DNA from: Sanguinoderma infundibulare
Taxonomy: Eukaryota > Basidiomycota > Agaricomycetes > Polyporales > Polyporaceae
Length of the DNA stretch: 64,000 nucleotides
Direction of reading: 5' to 3'
Assembly (NCBI GenBank): GCA_032821775.1
Contig: JAVLRN010000009.1
Span: 434,001 to 498,000, forward strand
Shown: one piece after another, positions 43,547-55,248 of the stretch
How positions within the stretch are numbered: position 1 is the first letter of the stretch
Layout: each line of letters begins with the position of its first letter
Program-made: the position numbers and the translations under genes
The notes under the pieces: generated by a model
Database searches by the model: none
The model's input: only the letters and a program-made list of their open reading frames with translations
What the model was told of the DNA's origin: nothing

Positions 43547-45244
43547 TCAGTACCGAGCGCCGTACCCGTATCCAGAGGTAGGCATACCCACGCGTCCGTA
43601 CCTGCCGTAATCGTCCATGCCATACTGCTGGCCGCGGTCCTCCTGCTCCCACCGAAGCCTATCGCGCTCGTGCCGCTCGCGATCGGCGCGCTCCCTCTCC
43701 CGGTCCCACTGCTCGCGATCGTAGTCGCTGCTCGAGTGGTGATGGTGCCTGCTCGTGCTCGAGTGCCGACGGGACCGTTGAGGGCGAGAGATGATCACTG
43801 TCGAGCCCGGTGGAACCGTCTGTCCATTGGGGAGCACGTACCCGCCCGGCTGGGCCGCGGTCCCAGCGTACGGTGCTGAGGTAGCAAAGCCACCAACGGG
43901 CATGCCGTTGTACGTGTACGGTGCCGCTGCAGGCTGTTGTGCACCATACGGGCTGGGGGAGACACGACCAGCAAGACCGGGGCTGTACGTGTATGATCCG
44001 GGCATGCCAAGCTGCGCCGAGGTGGTGTAAGGCGTGCCATACGCGCCATACGAGCCTGGTGTTCCTGCGCCGTACGGTGAACCTGTGCTCATCGACTGTC
44101 CCGGAAGGGGCATGGGAACCGCGCCGGGCATACTGCCGGCGTAGGCTGGCACAGCGGCGGTCATATTGGGAGACCCCCCAACACGGACGACGGTGGGGTT
44201 GCTGAACGAGCTGTGTCGACTGCGTCGTCCGTGGCGATGATAGCCATCATCATAGCCGTAGGCATCACCAGTGGAGGAGAAAGAAGGGCTACGGCCTAGG
44301 CCATTGCCGCCATAGTTGCTGAATAGCTGGATGGACAGAAGAGGAAACGTGAGCATAAAATGAACTGGACACCGACGAAGCAGGCAGGCATACCCGATCA
44401 GCGAGAGCAGATGCTGCTGCCGCAGAAGCCTCGCATGCGGCCCTCAGGCCATAAGTGTCAAGCTGCCTTCCGGAGTACTGCCACAGCCTTTGTGCTAAAA
44501 GAAGACGAAGGGGGAACAAGTCAGGATCCGATCGCACAGTCTAAAGCACGTGGCGTACTCTCAGCGATGGCCATGCCGATCAGGCCCTCGTGCTGTCTTT
44601 CACGATCCGCGCTGAGCGGCTCGTAGAGGAAGGAGTTGTGTTTCCATGTCCGGTAAGCTTCGTATGCGGCAGCGGCGCCAATGTCAGACGGAAGAAGCTG
44701 GGCGAGCGGAACCTGCAAGTGGAGAGATGCGTCATAGTGGGTACGATAAATGAACTGCGGACATTTTGGGGTGGCCAGGAGGAAGGCAGGAGGTGGGGAA
44801 GAACAAAGGGCTTACCATGCCGCTGTAAACCTTTTTGTGCCAGTGTCGGGCGTCCGAGTGGCCGATGCCCAAGCCGACGACGTCGCGTAGACGGCCCATG
44901 ATGGAGTCGAAAAGGCCACTAGGAGACGCGATCAAAGATCGGGGGTGAGTGGATGGAGTACCGATCGGTGATGGGAGACTCACGGATCTGGGTTCATTGC
45001 ATGGGCATTGTAGAAGTCATAACCTCGCCCTGTAGATTCTTCGAGGTCGGAAAAGATTATGCGCATTGGGAGAAGACAGGGACGCACAAGAGGGTTGAGG
45101 TTGGAAAGCGGGCACTGGCGGTGCACCAAACTGGAACTAGAAGGAGTCTTAAGGATCTGCCTGAGATGAAAGACAGGACGAAGAGGCGTGTACCTGAGTC
45201 GTTCCCCAGCCCGGAACTTGGGTTTGGTAGTAGTTGTAGGCCAT
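43547..45244 (-). CDS. CipC/DUF3759-like protein with Tyr/Gly-rich and Arg-rich tail
   Basis: Exons: 45244 to about 45193 (first, junction unsure), a second exon ending at 44984, then 44918-44816, 44712-44559, 44494-44394 and 44326-43547. A short Tyr-rich start (MAYNYYQTQVPGWG) leads to a segment like the DUF3759/CipC domain: HSDARHWHKKVYSG, LLPSDIGAAAAYEAYRTW, QRLWQYSGRQLDTYGL and ACEASAAAASALAD. The long last exon is Pro/Gly/Tyr/Ser-rich and ends in a charged Arg/Glu stretch (DREQWDRERERADRERHERD). The domain call is tentative. No signal peptide or membrane span is visible. The first splice could not be fixed: the good GTACAC donor at about 45192 does not join the next conserved segment in frame with any obvious acceptor. 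Confidence 0.6.
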
Positions 45245-45840
45245 GTCCTGCAGTCAGAAGAGGTGGAATCCCAGTGAGAGTTGAGGGCGATGGCCGAGGG
45301 AGGTGTGAGAGAGCAACCGGAGGGAAGGAAAGTGTTGGTGGCGTACGAGAAAGGACTAGTGCAGTCATCTGCTCTGAAATCTCTCATCTTATAGCCTCAA
45401 CGTGACGTCACGCGGACCCGGCTCGTTTGTTCTCCCGCAGTACATCTGCCATGGCCACGAGCAACGAGAAGCACCCCGGATGATCTGCGCCCGTTCGGTT
45501 GTGGTGGCATTGGAGTCATGGTGTCGGTCGGGAACGAGATACCGTAATGACAGTACACCCGTCGTAGACGGACACTAGTATCGGAGCCTAGGTGCCTAGG
45601 ACGCTAGAGGTGGACGCCAGTACAGCACGGATGTCTGTGGTAAGTCAGCGGACAAGAGACAAAGCGGGTCGTCCGCCAAGAGGAAGGAGAGCAGAAAAAG
45701 AGAACGCAGGGGCGGGGGAGATAAGATAAGATCGAAATCTCGCGGGGAGAACGCGCTCATCGTCGCCTTCAAGTCGCCGTGGCCGACAATCATTCATTGC
45801 GCTCTTTTGTCTTCCACGGCGACATCCATGAGCTGCTCGA
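45245..45840. promoter_or_regulatory. Shared promoter of the DUF3759-like gene and COG5
   Basis: 596 bp between head-to-head genes. Tandem GATA motifs (GATAAGATAAGATC) lie at 45720-45733, about 110 nt before the COG5 ATG. No TATA box is clear. Confidence 0.4.
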
Positions 45841-48800
45841 ATGTCTGGTCTGTCTCTTGCACACTGTATGCGGCTTCTTTGCTCATCTTTCTTCAGACTA
45901 TGCTGTATTCGCCCTTCCCGATTTCGACCCCAACGATTACGCGAATGCCATTCTTGCTGGAGAGCCTTACCCTTCACAACCGGGAAAGAACAAGCCCACG
46001 AAGAGCACGGGATTAGCTCCAGCCACCGAGGATGTGTCTGTCGCCATTTCAAAGTTGACGTTTAATCTCGACGATGTGGAAAAGCAGCTCAAGAATGTGG
46101 TGAGTACTCTCGTCATCTTGGAGAGCATTGCGGGGTTTGCAGACGGCACAGAACTTCGAAATGGGGGTACGGGGGCGCAGCTATGGAAGCAATAGAGCGT
46201 GAGATGGGCGGAGCACGTTGGAGAGAATCGGCCTTTCCTTCAGAACTACAGCAAGCTTTTGGAGCCTCTCTCCCTCCAGACGGAGTTGTCGTCGCACATA
46301 CGTACAACGAACACGAGAAGCATGACACGCATGTCCCTGCTTTCTCAGCGCTCTCCCCCATACCTGAGCTCTTCTAGCTGTCCTAGGATACATAACGCTC
46401 ATTTTCGCCCATCGCACAGGTTACTACGCATCACGAGAACCTCCTCGTGCAAGCCGCTGGAGTATCGGACCTAGAGGGCTCGTTGAGCTCGGTTCGTGGT
46501 GGCTTAAACGAGCTTGATTCCTCCCTCGAGAAGTGAGTTTCTCCGCTTTACGTTAGCTTCACCCATCCATCGTTTTGAGCGATCCTCGCCTGTTATCTTC
46601 CGTTCGTTCGGACCGCCGACCTGAGTATGTTCACGCGAGTCATATGTGGGTGGCATATGTAGCGTGGAACTATTCCCGCTCGCGCGACACGACTTGACAC
46701 TAGCCCCCACCGCAAGTGTTCGGCGTATCAGTGATTTCGCCCAAGAGCCAGTACGTTTATGTCACAGTGCTCTGATGGATGTAGGCCGTCCAGCCCGATG
46801 ACCTTGGAAGTCTCTGTCCGTTCTTGGACGTGTATACTCGCGATCTGTCACCCCGGGTCGTATCTGTATTGGTGGCGTCATAGAAGGTTTTGTCGAGGTG
46901 CACCGCGTTGGATTCGTTCCCCTGATGTGCGAATGCCTTACTGGCCGTCTGAGCCAGACTTCGCCAGCAGTTGAGTGTATATTAGACTAGCACACGTGCA
47001 TTATGACTTTCTGTACCGCGCCTTTGAGGGCGGTGGTTGGATTTTAAGCTTTCTTGGGTTGGATTGCATGATCGCTAACACCCTCTTCAACTATTAGGTT
47101 ACGTGTCAAGATACGAGTGCCCTATCAGTCCCTTCAGAATCATGTTTCCAAACTCGACCGCATACAGCAAGCGTCGGATATCCTCAGGCGGACATCCCGT
47201 TTCGTGATCCTCGCGCGACGGCTTGAGCTACAGCTCGCCGAAATGAACAAGTCTGATGCGGCGGAGGTTGCAGGTGTCGATGACGCGAAGGTGAAAGTTG
47301 CATCTCCGTCCGCCACGACGTCGACCCCCCGAGCGGACACTCCTCTGGCCGAAAACGAGGACGACAAGGAACGTGCGATAGCGAAGGCAGCTCTCACCAT
47401 TGCTGAGTTGAGTTAGTGTCCTGTTGCATCTTCCCCTCGCGCCTTCTCGTCGCCCCACTCATGACGTTTAACTGACCGAGGTGACGTTACTCTCCCTACC
47501 ACGCAGCCGCGCTACTGGATGCGTCCGTGAAATCGGACACCGCAAGCGCTGCTGACGATGCGACTGCAGACGAGCAGAGTTCAGGGGATCGCATACCCCT
47601 CAGCTCTATCAGGGCCGTTGCCGTCCACCTGCCTTTCGTCGAAGCTGCCCATGAACGCATAGCCACAGACATGGAGGCGATGGTAATTACTGGCCTGGGG
47701 ACATCCGTGAGTTCCCGTTCAGTAGCGCACGCGACACAAGTTCTCTCACGCTGACTCTGGGATGGGTGTGTTTGCGCTGTGCTACAGAATCAGTCGCTCC
47801 TGGCGAGCTCGCTGCAGACGGCGCACAACCTGCGAGTGTTGCCTGACCTCGTGCAGAATCTGGTCAACGATCTGGGCCATGCAGTCGACGATCGGATTCG
47901 GATCGCGTTCGACTTGACGCGGATTTCCAAGGATATCGCGGCGAAAGGTCGGTCTCTCTATCACCCTGCAGCGCATTATGATTTTAAGAAACGATGAATT
48001 TGCTTGTATGAATCCTCGGCGATTTTAACAGAACCAACCTCGATTGGTCAAGGGCTTCTGTATAAATCGCGAGTCAGGACAGAGCCGACGAGCGTCACGG
48101 CGCCGCAGTGGACCGTAGCGCTATGGGCCAGCCTCGAGAGCCTCATCGAGGAGATGTCTGACTGTTGCATCAAGGTGTACACTCTCGAGAAAGTGCTCAA
48201 GATCAAGCGCGATCCGGTGACGGACGTCGTCTTCCTCGACGAGGCCATGAAGGTCTTGGACAACAAGCCGAGCATCACTTTCTGGACGTCTTTGGGGCGG
48301 TCGTTGGAGAAGAATGCCCGGGATGCGACGAAAAGTGCGCACAAATCGGTCACGAACGGGCAGGGGACGTCGGCATTCACGTTTTGAGATAGGTTCGACT
48401 TTCCTGCAACAAACACTCAGCACGAACTACCCGCGCCTGCTGCGCTTGTTCCACTCGTTCTTCACAAAGATCGCGGTGCATACAGACACTGTCTACTCGC
48501 AGACGCAGCAAAGGTAAGGGTCTCCTCTAGCTGCCAAAGCGAACGGTTGCTGACCTTTCTTGCACAGCACCGAGACCGTCATCATTCTCCGTGCCCTATC
48601 TAACTTCGAATCCCTTTACCTCTCCCGCTCTTCAAATCGCCTCAACGAGGCGGTTGGGCAAGCATTCTCTGGGGGCGCCCGTGCGCCTCCCGGGTTGTCC
48701 GAAGGAATCAGCATCGCCCGCGCGGTTGCGAACGAGCTCGATTCAGCCAAGTTCGATCCGTTGCTCGTACAATCCGTCGCACGGTACGCTGCGGCGAGTT

Positions 48801-49955
48801 TGGAACTGATGCTCACGAGGTTGGACTCATTGGTGAGCGTTGTGCGGCGTTGCTGCGACGACGTCGCTCACTTGTGTGCGTGTGGTTTCAGATCGCGAGA
48901 GAACGCGTTGCGACGAGCCTCGTCGGGCCTGTCGCAACAGCACAGCAGATCCTGAACGGTTCCCTTGCGACGTGCGTGTACCACACTTGGTCGCGACTCG
49001 ACAAGCTGCGCGAAGAATACCCAGACACAGTCGTGTCCATCCTCCAGCCTGCCCTTACCGTATGTACCCCCACTCCACCGCAGCCCCTCTGTGCGCCGTA
49101 ATAACGTTTCCTTGCAGAAACTTCGCGACGCCTTCGACAAGATCGTCGACCCCCTCCTCGCCTCCATTCGCCGCGAGCTCGCCGCGATAACCGCCAAGCT
49201 CCACCGCATGGACTTCGGCGCGTCCGCGGACCCCATGTCCATGTCCGGCGGCGGCGCGTCGCCGTACATGAAGGACCTCGCCGAGAAGCTCGCGTTCGTC
49301 AAGGCCGAGGTGCTCGCGCAGCACCACGTGCCTGACGCGAGCCGGCAGTGGGTACTCGCGACGGCGCGGTTCGCGATCCGGACGTTCGTGCTGCACGCGT
49401 CGATCGCGAAGCCGCTCGGCGAGAGCGGGAAGCTGCAGCTGACGACGGACATGACCGAGCTCGAGTTCGCGCTGAGCGCGTTCATGGGCGACAAGACGAC
49501 GCAGAGGGCGAAGCGCGGCGCGGACTGGGAGAGCGTCGGGGAGGACTATCGCGCGCTGCGTGCGATGCGGTATGTGTTCTCTCTGTTTGATTTGAGCGTC
49601 AGCATGGACGTGTTCTCATGCGGCCGGGTGCGGCAGGCAACTCCTCTTCCTGGACAACACTGCGCTCGCGTCGCCAAAGTACACGTTCGGCCTTCCGCCG
49701 CTCATCGTGCTACACCACATCCTTGTGCGCTCACCCATCACTCTTCCCCACACCTTGCACGGGTGGGCCGAAGCCGAGTATGTGCGATGGGTGGAGGAGC
49801 ATTCCGAGGAGGAAGCCTGGACGCTTGTCGAGGGCGACGTGACGCATTGGGAGAAGATCACCGAGGCGGAAGGCGGCGACGTGAGCTCAGCATCCGAATA
49901 CGTGCGGCTCGCGCGGACAGTGCTTGCAAACGCTCAGCCGAAGTCCAACTCTTGA
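45841..49955 (+). CDS. COG5: COG5, conserved oligomeric Golgi complex subunit
   Basis: Twelve exons: 45841-45847 (7 nt), 45897-46099, 46420-46532, 47098-47411, 47507-47706, 47788-47947, 48032-48334, 48393-48513, 48568-48832, 48892-49059, 49118-49569 and 49637-49955, giving 874 residues. Family marks are DFDPNDYANAILAGEPYP near the start, LRVKIRVPYQSLQNHVSKLD, DILRRTSRFVILARRLELQL, LLYKSRVRTEPTSVTAPQW and YPRLLRLFHSFFTKIAVHTD. It belongs to lobe B of the COG tether, which guides retrograde vesicles within the Golgi. The size fits the family. The 7-nt first exon (ATG TCT G) is inferred because it alone restores the usual start MSDYAVFA. Introns of 320 and 565 nt near the 5' end are far longer than the rest. 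Confidence 0.94.
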
Positions 49956-50136
49956 GTGTCGGCATCCCATGCCTGACGCGTGTACATAGCAATCCATTCG
50001 TCCTGGTATTCATTCGAAGCAACCCAGGCACGCAGCCATGACAACATGAAGCAACCAAATCGAGCGACAAGCACCTCGTTTAACCAAAACGGATTGAGTA
50101 CTTTTGTGAAGATGCAAAAAGAATGGCTCCTCGCCC
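49956..50136. other. Short gap between converging genes
   Basis: 181 bp of 3' flanks between COG5 and ILV6. No feature seen. Confidence 0.35.
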
Positions 50137-51516
50137 CTAGCCAGGAGGAAGCAGGCTCGCGTCAACAACGCCACCCTCGTCCAACACGTCCGCATCGTCA
50201 GCGTGCTTGATAGGTGTCCTCGGCATCACCATGAGACCTAAACACCGGTCAACACACGTTTCGCGAAGCACAAACAGCACGAAGGAAAACTCACCAGTCC
50301 GCGCAGACTCGAGCACACCAAACGGCTTGAGGAGCGATAAGAACGCCTCGACTCGCTTCGTCTTCCCGCACATCTCTACAATCACACTGTGCTCGCTCAC
50401 GTCGACGATCCGGCCCCCAAACTGGGCGGAGAGCGTCTGGACCGCCTGCAGGTTGTCGCTCTTCAGGCGCAGGGCTTGGATCGGCGTAAGGGGCTCCGCT
50501 TGGGGCACGACCGTGTCGGCGGCCTCTGGGTGTGTTGGCGCGGGTTCAGCGGAGTGTTCGAACTGCTGGGCGAGCGCGGTCTCGAGCTCGAGCTTCGAGT
50601 GCTCCAGTGCCGGCGCGGGCGCAGGGACAGGGACAGAGTGCGGGTGCGAGATGCGGCGGGGCTCGTGCGTGGGCCCTCCGACGAGCTGCTCCTCGAGGTA
50701 CTCTGGGCCGAGAATGGAGACCTTGGCGAGGAGCAGCTCGCGCTCGATGCAGTGCGTGTCGGTGTAGTCGAGGACGGCCCAGACGGGGACCTGAGCGAAA
50801 GCGACACACATACGAAATTGAGCACCTGTCTCTTTCACGCTTTATACTTGGGGAAAGGGGAGAGAAAGACTTACCAAGTCCTCGAGCTGCCTCCGCGCCT
50901 GCTCCACGACACCGTCCTGGCCGCGGAGGACGATGCACATCCGGGACAGGTCGCGGATCTCGGTGCGGCACACGACGAGCGAGTCGATGTTGAACCCGCG
51001 CCCGGCTAAGATGCCCGACACGCGCGAGAGCACTCCCGGTTCGTTCTGCACGAGACAGTTCAGCACATGCCTGGTTGCGGGAGTCGAAGCCGGGCGCGAG
51101 CGTGAGCGAGAGCGAGGTGAGGGGTGCGGGGTGCGGTGAGGTGCGTCCGAAGCGGCATCAGCGCACGAACAAACACGACCGGCAGAGGCCAAACGGGTCA
51201 CAGACGAAAACGGGACGCACTTTTTGAAAGGCTGGAGGCTCGGCGGGGGCGTGTTGTAGAGGATGTTCGTGACGGCCTCCTCCGCCGAGCGCGAGCGCGG
51301 CAGGTCCATGGCCGGCAGCGGGGGCGGGCGGTGCCTCATCGTCCGCTTGTAGTCGAGCGCAGAGGTCGAGTCATCGATGGGACGAGGGGGCTTCGGCGGG
51401 TTCTGCTCTTCCTGGCCGAGTCTGCAGAGCGAGGTGGCGAAGGACCGGGGCTTGAACGTCCTGGACGCCGCTGCAGCGAGGCGGGCACGCGCCGCGCTGG
51501 CGACGATGCTCGACAT
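50137..51516 (-). CDS. ILV6: ILV6, acetolactate synthase regulatory subunit
   Basis: Four exons, 51516-51221, 51070-50875, 50790-50295 and 50237-50137, give 362 residues. A mitochondrial presequence (MSSIVASAARARLAAAASRT) is followed by ALDYKRTMRHRPPPLPAM. The ACT domain has HVLNCLVQNEPGVLSRVSGI, LAGRGFNIDSLVVCRTE, DLSRMCIVLRGQD and LVPVWAVLDYTD. A Pro/Ala/Glu-rich insert then leads to the second ACT-like half (LSAQFGGRIVDVSEHSVIVE). The protein binds the catalytic subunit ILV2 in mitochondria and gives valine feedback control and MgATP activation of branched-chain amino-acid synthesis. The first intron is 150 nt. A Gcn4-type site about 120 nt upstream fits known control of this gene in yeast. 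Confidence 0.95.
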
Positions 51517-52366
51517 GGATGGGGGACAAAGGGGGTGCACACCGCAGACGGAGCAGAGGGACGGGTGGCAGAAAAGCGGGAATTGACCCCGCGTTTGCGT
51601 CCAAGCTTGAAGAATTGATTCCCAACTCGTCCGCGAGTCACCACCCGCCACGTGCTTTCTCTCTATCTCAGATCTCCCTCCTTCACACTCTTCACATCGC
51701 CTTTCAAGCCGCGAATTGGTGGCCAAAAGGTGGTTAACGACAGGTCTTCCTGCACTATCCTCCAAGCTCATGCACAAAATGATAGTGCCAAGCATACCGT
51801 CGAAACGAGCACCCTCGCATGGGAACATTCAATTATTTGAAAATTACGGAGCCGAGAAGGCACGGCGACGTGTGTCGATGCACTAGCTTTCCATTTCGTT
51901 CGCACTTCTGACATAGGTGCGGTAAGCTACTATTTCTACTCGTACCCAGATCCGTGACCGTATAAAAATATCGTACAACCACAGCGTCGTCGTCGTCGTC
52001 CTAAGTACGTACGTAACGTGCAAACTACCTTTAAACGTGAATACACATATTATGTTATTGTCGTCGTCTTCGGAAGCGGTGATGTGAATGTGTCGATGGG
52101 ATGGGTGTGCGTGCTGTGCGAGGAAAGGAAAGCGGAGAGGTACGTGTACGAAAACCATGTGTGTATGCGTGCGATGCGTGTAGGGGGCATGGGTGCCGTA
52201 GGATGGTCCGACCATTACTAATGTCCTGGTACGCGAGCGAGCTGAGAGACCCTAGAGAACAGCGAAGCAACCTGGAGGACAGCGATTTAAAGATACACGA
52301 TGTGCATGAAGTTAGCGTATAATAATGCGAAAATGAATGGGAACAGAGAGAAACAGTGCACGACGG
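51517..52366. other. Intergenic: ILV6 promoter and PDK1 3' flank
   Basis: 850 bp. The left part is the ILV6 promoter, with a Gcn4-type core at 51635. The right part is the 3' flank of the PDK1 gene. Short open frames only. Confidence 0.4.
51635..51640 (-). promoter_or_regulatory. Gcn4/CPC1-type core upstream of ILV6
   Basis: TGACTC on the minus strand, about 120 nt upstream of the ILV6 ATG. Gcn4/Cpc1 binds TGACTC-type sites and induces branched-chain amino-acid genes in yeast and Neurospora. Six bases match often by chance, so this is suggestive only. Confidence 0.35.
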
Positions 52367-55248
52367 TCATGTCCGTGATATACTTCGCAAGCGACCGCCT
52401 ATTGGGATAGCGCTCGTCAGTCCGTTGGCAAACGTGGTGGCCGCAGACGTGGCAGATGACGAGGTCCCGTTCACAAGATTTGTGTTTATCGCAGAAGGCG
52501 CAGGGTTCGCGTCGATAACCTCTTGTATCTTTCTTATCCAAGTCGACGTGACACCTCCAGCAACCCAACAATGTGTCTTCGTGGGCTGCAACGAGACCAA
52601 AGCCGTCGTCAATACAACATGCTCGGCAGAATGGACCGCAGACAAAGTACCCCAAAAGGGCGCAAAGAGGGTTCCGACGTACCGTGATTACGACAAACTC
52701 CCGGTCGCCTTTCGGCTCGATGGACAAAACAAGGTTGCGCAGATCCTTTTCCTTATCCTTGCCCGACGGCGGCTTCACGAGCAACTCTGTGCGAATCTGC
52801 ACCGACCGGCCCGGCTTGTTCTTGACGCACAGCAGCCGGTGTGTGGTGAGAACCAGCTGTCGTGGGCGCTGTTGCTGGTGTTTCTTCGGGGTGACAGCCA
52901 TCGCGAGCAATCGGCTTGCGCGCCGCTTCGGACCTCCCGGTTCCACCGAGGTGTTGAAAACGATGTGTTCCCCGAGGAGCATAAGCGAGTTCCTGCAATC
53001 GGTGACCTCGGTAAGTTAACGGAAGGAGGAAGAAAGACGGCGGGGACGGAAGGCACAAATGGAAGCAGGGGAAGTGGCTTACAGCTCCGGATCGTGCAAT
53101 CCGTTGCCTTGGATAGGGGTCTGCGCTCTTGGGCGACCACGGGATTCTTCATCCATTGCAGCTGCCAGCTTATCGACTGGACTACCGTCCGACGAGCTCG
53201 TAATGGAACCAGTGGAATGCGAACCAGGTCTAGGCAGGCGCGGAACGTCGATGGGTGAGGAGCGCGTGTGGACTGGGATGTCTAGAATGTCGTTGACGGT
53301 ATCGCGCATTTCATCGTCGGGTATCGATGAGGACTGGGAAGGGGCGATGAACCGAACACCATCTGTCGAACTGCTCCGCTCTTCTTCCACGTTGGACAAC
53401 GGAAGCGGCGGCAATACATCTGTCCGCCGCTCGCCGTAAGGTCCGATGAGCTCGGCAGGCGGATGCCTGGGGCTGTTATTGGCACCAGTATTCTCGCCGT
53501 TGGACGTCCAGCTAACGGCATCATCGTCTTGATCATCGCCCTCGATGGCATTCTCGTCTAGCGCGTCCCATGCCAAGCGGATACTGATATTTGACGGTTG
53601 CGGCGCGTCCTTCTTGATCAGTCCAGCCTCCAATGGTGGCGGGCGTTCTGACCAAAGAGTCTTCCAGTCGACGGACGCGAAAAACGGATGACTCCGGAGG
53701 GCGTTCATGTCGTAAGGGCTTCCGGAGGGACCGGCACCTAAACGCTGATCGGGATCTCGGACCTAGAGAAGAGAACCGGGCACGACTGAGATGGATTTGC
53801 CTACGATGTAAATGGAGGGCGTACGAGAAGCTTCCGCACAAGATCCTGCGCCTCCTCGTCAAAGCCTTCGGGAAAGTCATATTCAAGCTGCTTGATCTTT
53901 TGCCAGTCGGCCAGACCACGGAAAACAAACCGTCCTGCAATCATTTGATATATGATGCAGCCCAAAGCCCAGAAATCAGAGCTTTTGACGCATATCGTTG
54001 CAGATCACGGCGAAGACGTCATGTTCAGCTCATTATTGGCCATCAAAGGCGAGCGCTAGAGCTCACCTCTTGCTGCTCTCATTGTGTTCCAAAAGTTCTG
54101 GAGAGACATACTGGGCAGTTCCTACAAATGTCTTGGTGGGTTCACCTAAAATCCGCATAGGTCAGAAGCGGCAGGTGCCGGACAGTACACAACTGTTACC
54201 GACCGCCCGAGTCTAGAAGCTTGCCCGTTCCGAAGTCAGTTATCTTTATCCGGAAGGCGTCGTCCAGGAGGAGATTCTCAGGTTTGAGATCCCTGAGGAA
54301 GCGTGAAAATTGCGGCAGTCAGCGAGCCGCTCGGAAGACGGAGCGGCAAGACATACCGGTGGATAACACCTCTGGAGTGCATATATCCCAACGCGTCTAC
54401 GATTTGCGCGGCGTAGTACCGTACACACTCGATGGAGAGGGAGCCCATCCGAGATATTCGGGTCTGTAGTTCTCCGTTCCTCGCGAGGTCCAGCACGAAG
54501 ACTGGGAGCGACAGCGGAGCGCATACAAGGCACGCGCAGCAAGCAGCGCGCAAGATAGCGGGTCAAACGCTGAAGCAAAAGGTACGCAGCTGGTGAGACT
54601 CACAGAGGCTCCATTCGTCCTGGAAGGTCCAGTGCAACCGCACAATGCCTGGGTGGCCGGAACCCAGTCGTACGAGAGTGTTCTTCTCTGCGAGCGCTGT
54701 CTGCTCTTTCTGGTGGCGCTTGAGGTGGGCCTTGTCCATGCGCTTGATGGCATACTCTTGGCCTGTGGCGAGAAGCTTGGATTGCCAGACCTAGAGGCAT
54801 GTTACGAGACGAGGGACAGCAGGCGAACGACAGTACTCACAGTAGAGTATGAACCCTGACCAAGTTCCTCCATGAATTCAAAGTCGTCTACGGTCATCCT
54901 CCCGGAGACGGAGCTGTTCCGAGACTTGGACTGGGTGCGGGAGACGGGGGGACGGAGGGGAATTGAGTCATCTTCTGGGTATCGGAGCTCCTTGGTTATG
55001 TATGCAGGGGGTCGCGGGTTATGTGGTGTGGTTGGCGAGTGCGGACTGCGGGAGCGGAGGTTTGTTCTGGGAGCAGAGAAATTGCGAAGCGGACGGGGGC
55101 GGACGGGAGTGGAGAGGGTGAGGTCAGGGCAGGAGGAGTTGGAGGAGGAAGAGGAGATGACAGAAGCGTTCCTGCTGAGTTCCGCCAATGTCGGGGTTGC
55201 GGGGTGTGTCGTGGTGGGCGACGGGGATGACACCTGGAGCTTGAGCAT
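52367..55248 (-). CDS. PDK1: PDK1-type AGC protein kinase with PH domain
   Basis: Exons: 55248-54841, 54790-54604, 54501-54357, 54292-54204, 54145-54067, 53981-53825, 53762-53083, 52992-52683 and 52585-52367, giving 757 residues. After a Ser/Thr/Pro-rich start, the kinase has the Gly loop LGQGSYST, the Lys about 152 ([12 protein letters not shown]), [38 protein letters not shown] and the activation loop [15 protein letters not shown]. After a disordered linker comes a PDK1-type PH domain ([48 protein letters not shown]). It would phosphorylate the activation loops of other AGC kinases at the plasma membrane, as Pkh1/2 and Ksg1 do in yeasts. All phases agree; the gene looks intact. Confidence 0.95.

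Noticed and set aside
52287..52680. Cys/His-rich reading at the 3' end of PDK1 resembling a zinc finger
   Set aside because: It is read-through of an intron. The spliced frame ([11 protein letters not shown] ... [13 protein letters not shown]) completes the PH domain and stops at 52367.
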